From Gammaproteobacteria bacterium (GTDB lineage Bacteria > Pseudomonadota > Gammaproteobacteria > Arenicellales > Poriferihabitantaceae): a DNA stretch of 60,157 nt. The translations under genes and the position numbers were made by a program. How positions within the stretch are numbered: position 1 is the first letter of the stretch; every line of letters begins with the position of its first letter. The notes under the pieces were generated by a model, which saw only the letters and a program-made list of their open reading frames with translations, did not search any database and had not been told where the DNA came from. The DNA lies in assembly GCA_030432755.1 (NCBI GenBank), contig JAUILZ010000022.1, positions 1 to 60,157 of the forward strand, given 5' to 3'. Below, one piece after another: positions 59,300 to 60,157 of this stretch.

Positions 59300-59746
59300 A
59301 TGGAACACAACAGCGAAGAACGATCCCTCAGGATTTCCAGCCGCGTGTCCATACCCCTCGACGAGGTGGAGATGGAGGCGGTGCGATCGAGCGGTGCAGG
59401 GGGTCAGAACGTGAACAAGGTGTCGAGCGCCATCCATCTGCGCTTCGACATCCCCGCGTCCTCGCTGCCCCAGCGGACCAAGGACCGGCTGCTGGCGCTC
59501 AGGGACAGCCGGATCAACCGCGAGGGCGTGCTGGTGATCAAGGCGCAGCAGCATCGCACGCGGGAAAAGAACCGCCAGGCGGCACTATCCCGACTCACCG
59601 AACTGGTGCGCGACGTGATGGTGGAACGCAAGCCGCGGGTTGCGACCCAACCCGGAGTGGCGGCCAGGCGCCGGCGGATGGACGCAAAGTCGCGCCGCGG
59701 CAAGGTCAAGGCGCTGCGACAACGACCACCGTCGGAAGCTGAGTAG
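59300..59746 (+). CDS. arfB: Alternative ribosome-rescue factor ArfB (YaeJ)
   Basis: A 148-residue codon-independent release factor that hydrolyses peptidyl-tRNA on stalled ribosomes. The catalytic GGQ is in SSGAGGQNVNKVSSA, and the basic C-terminal tail (VAARRRRMDAKSRRGKVKALRQR, landmarks RRRRMDAKSRRGK and KALRQR) that enters the empty mRNA channel is intact. It starts at ATG 59300, with TACAAT about 15 bp upstream. It is divergent from soxB. The gene is monocistronic and followed by repeat sequences. Confidence 0.96.
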   Translation: MEHNSEERSLRISSRVSIPLDEVEMEAVRSSGAGGQNVNKVSSAIHLRFDIPASSLPQRTKDRLLALRDSRINREGVLVIKAQQHRTREKNRQAALSRLTELVRDVMVERKPRVATQPGVAARRRRMDAKSRRGKVKALRQRPPSEAE

Positions 59747-59823
59747 GTATTACTCTGGCAGGTTGTTGGCTCAGTCAGACCTGGGTTCACAGACCAGGAG
59801 CCAGTATATGCCAGGGGCAGTAT

Positions 59824-59998
59824 CCGAAACGCCAGCGAAGGCTGGCATCCATGCCGAGAGTCTGCACTACGGTCTGATGTGGATCCCAGGCATCGCCGTG
59901 ATTTCGATCCTTGACGCAAGTTTGGCCTCATGCCGAAACGCCAGCGAAAGCTGGCGTCCATGCTGAAAGTCTGCACTACGGATTGACATGGATCCCAG
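59824..59998. repeat. Two 66-bp direct copies of a dispersed intergenic repeat
   Basis: Copies are at 59824-59889 and 59933-59998, 109 bp apart, with most positions identical. Each begins CCGAAACGCCAGCGAA, forms the hairpin GCCAGC/GCTGGC, and runs through GTCTGCACTACGG to TGGATCCCAG. Such elements are usually multicopy intergenic repeats. No target duplication or reading frame is evident. Confidence 0.8.
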
Positions 59999-60157
59999 CT
60001 TTCGCTCACTACTGTCCGGAATAATTTTCAGGTAGTCGCGGGAAGCCCCGGCTGGCGTCAGTTTGCGCCGATTCAGCGTGTTGGGGACATGTTTTGGAGA
60101 AGGGGCGGGAAAGTGTTGCAGTGCCGAGGTTTTATCTCTAAAACCGGAAGTGCGTTT
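59999..60157. other. Right-hand end without recognised features
   Basis: After the repeats these 159 bases contain no convincing reading frame, RNA or repeat, apart from a possible short remnant of the repeat (GGCTGGCGTC near 60051). Confidence 0.5.

Noticed and set aside
59404..60009. 201-residue minus-strand frame over arfB and the repeats
   Set aside because: Overlaps the well-supported arfB gene and translates repeat DNA.

Overview
This window looks like a chromosomal contig of a GC-rich gammaproteobacterium. It carries the classical block rpsB-tsf-pyrH-frr-uppS-cdsA-dxr-rseP-bamA-ompH-lpxD-fabZ-lpxA-lpxB-rnhB-dnaE in the usual proteobacterial order. It also has tpiA-secG-tRNA-Leu(GAG) as in enterics, outer-membrane and lipid A genes, and ArfB. 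I cannot name the order or genus from sequence alone.

Layout. (1) 1-4440: the remains of an integrated element of lower GC. A complete IS3-family element (1-1260, starting at the first base of the window) is followed by two small Cys-motif genes, an AlpA-type regulator, an unknown gene and a P4-type tyrosine integrase, lying next to the 3' end of tRNA-Leu. (2) 4574-9561: secG and tpiA, then a tightly packed minus-strand operon of class IV aminotransferase, P-loop sulfotransferase-like protein, endonuclease/exonuclease/phosphatase-fold protein and MFS transporter. (3) 9708-14751: amidase, secreted beta-helix protein, cobalt-type nitrile hydratase (alpha, beta, accessory) and a HAD hydrolase, which suggests a nitrile-to-amide-to-acid route. 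(4) 14817-18727: a beta-CASP metallo-beta-lactamase protein and cobT-cobC-cobS for the last steps of cobalamin assembly. (5) 18814-24656: an outer-membrane beta-barrel protein, a candidate structured small RNA, an AmgK-like kinase, glnD and map. (6) 24917-43265: the long plus-strand housekeeping block for translation, isoprenoid/undecaprenyl and phospholipid synthesis, envelope assembly, lipid A and replication. (7) 43262-53638: accessory genes (TauE-type permease, aldo/keto reductase, AraC/Rob-type regulator facing an aminotransferase, a second candidate small RNA, katG, an AT-rich block with small ORFs, tRNA-Met, a helix-hairpin-helix protein, an amidohydrolase and a small glycine-rich protein). 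(8) 53691-59122: heterotetrameric sarcosine oxidase soxB-D-A-G, with a MITE-like element between soxB and soxD. (9) 59300-60157: arfB followed by two copies of a 66-bp repeat.

Most notable observations. The same short sequence (TAGCCCGAATATTTCACCAG plus CCG) begins exactly at the stop codon of three unrelated genes, and a fourth, inverted copy makes a 263-bp MITE-like element with soxB's copy. Two intergenic regions each hold a series of strong hairpins ending in a Rho-independent terminator with no plus-strand gene, so they are candidate undescribed small RNAs (about 19895-20181 and 47344-47525). The overlapping aminotransferase and sulfotransferase-like genes form an unusual enzyme pair. 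The island carries two ordered repeat arrays that look like regulator or recombinase binding sites. RpsB has a roughly 110-residue acidic-then-basic C-terminal tail.
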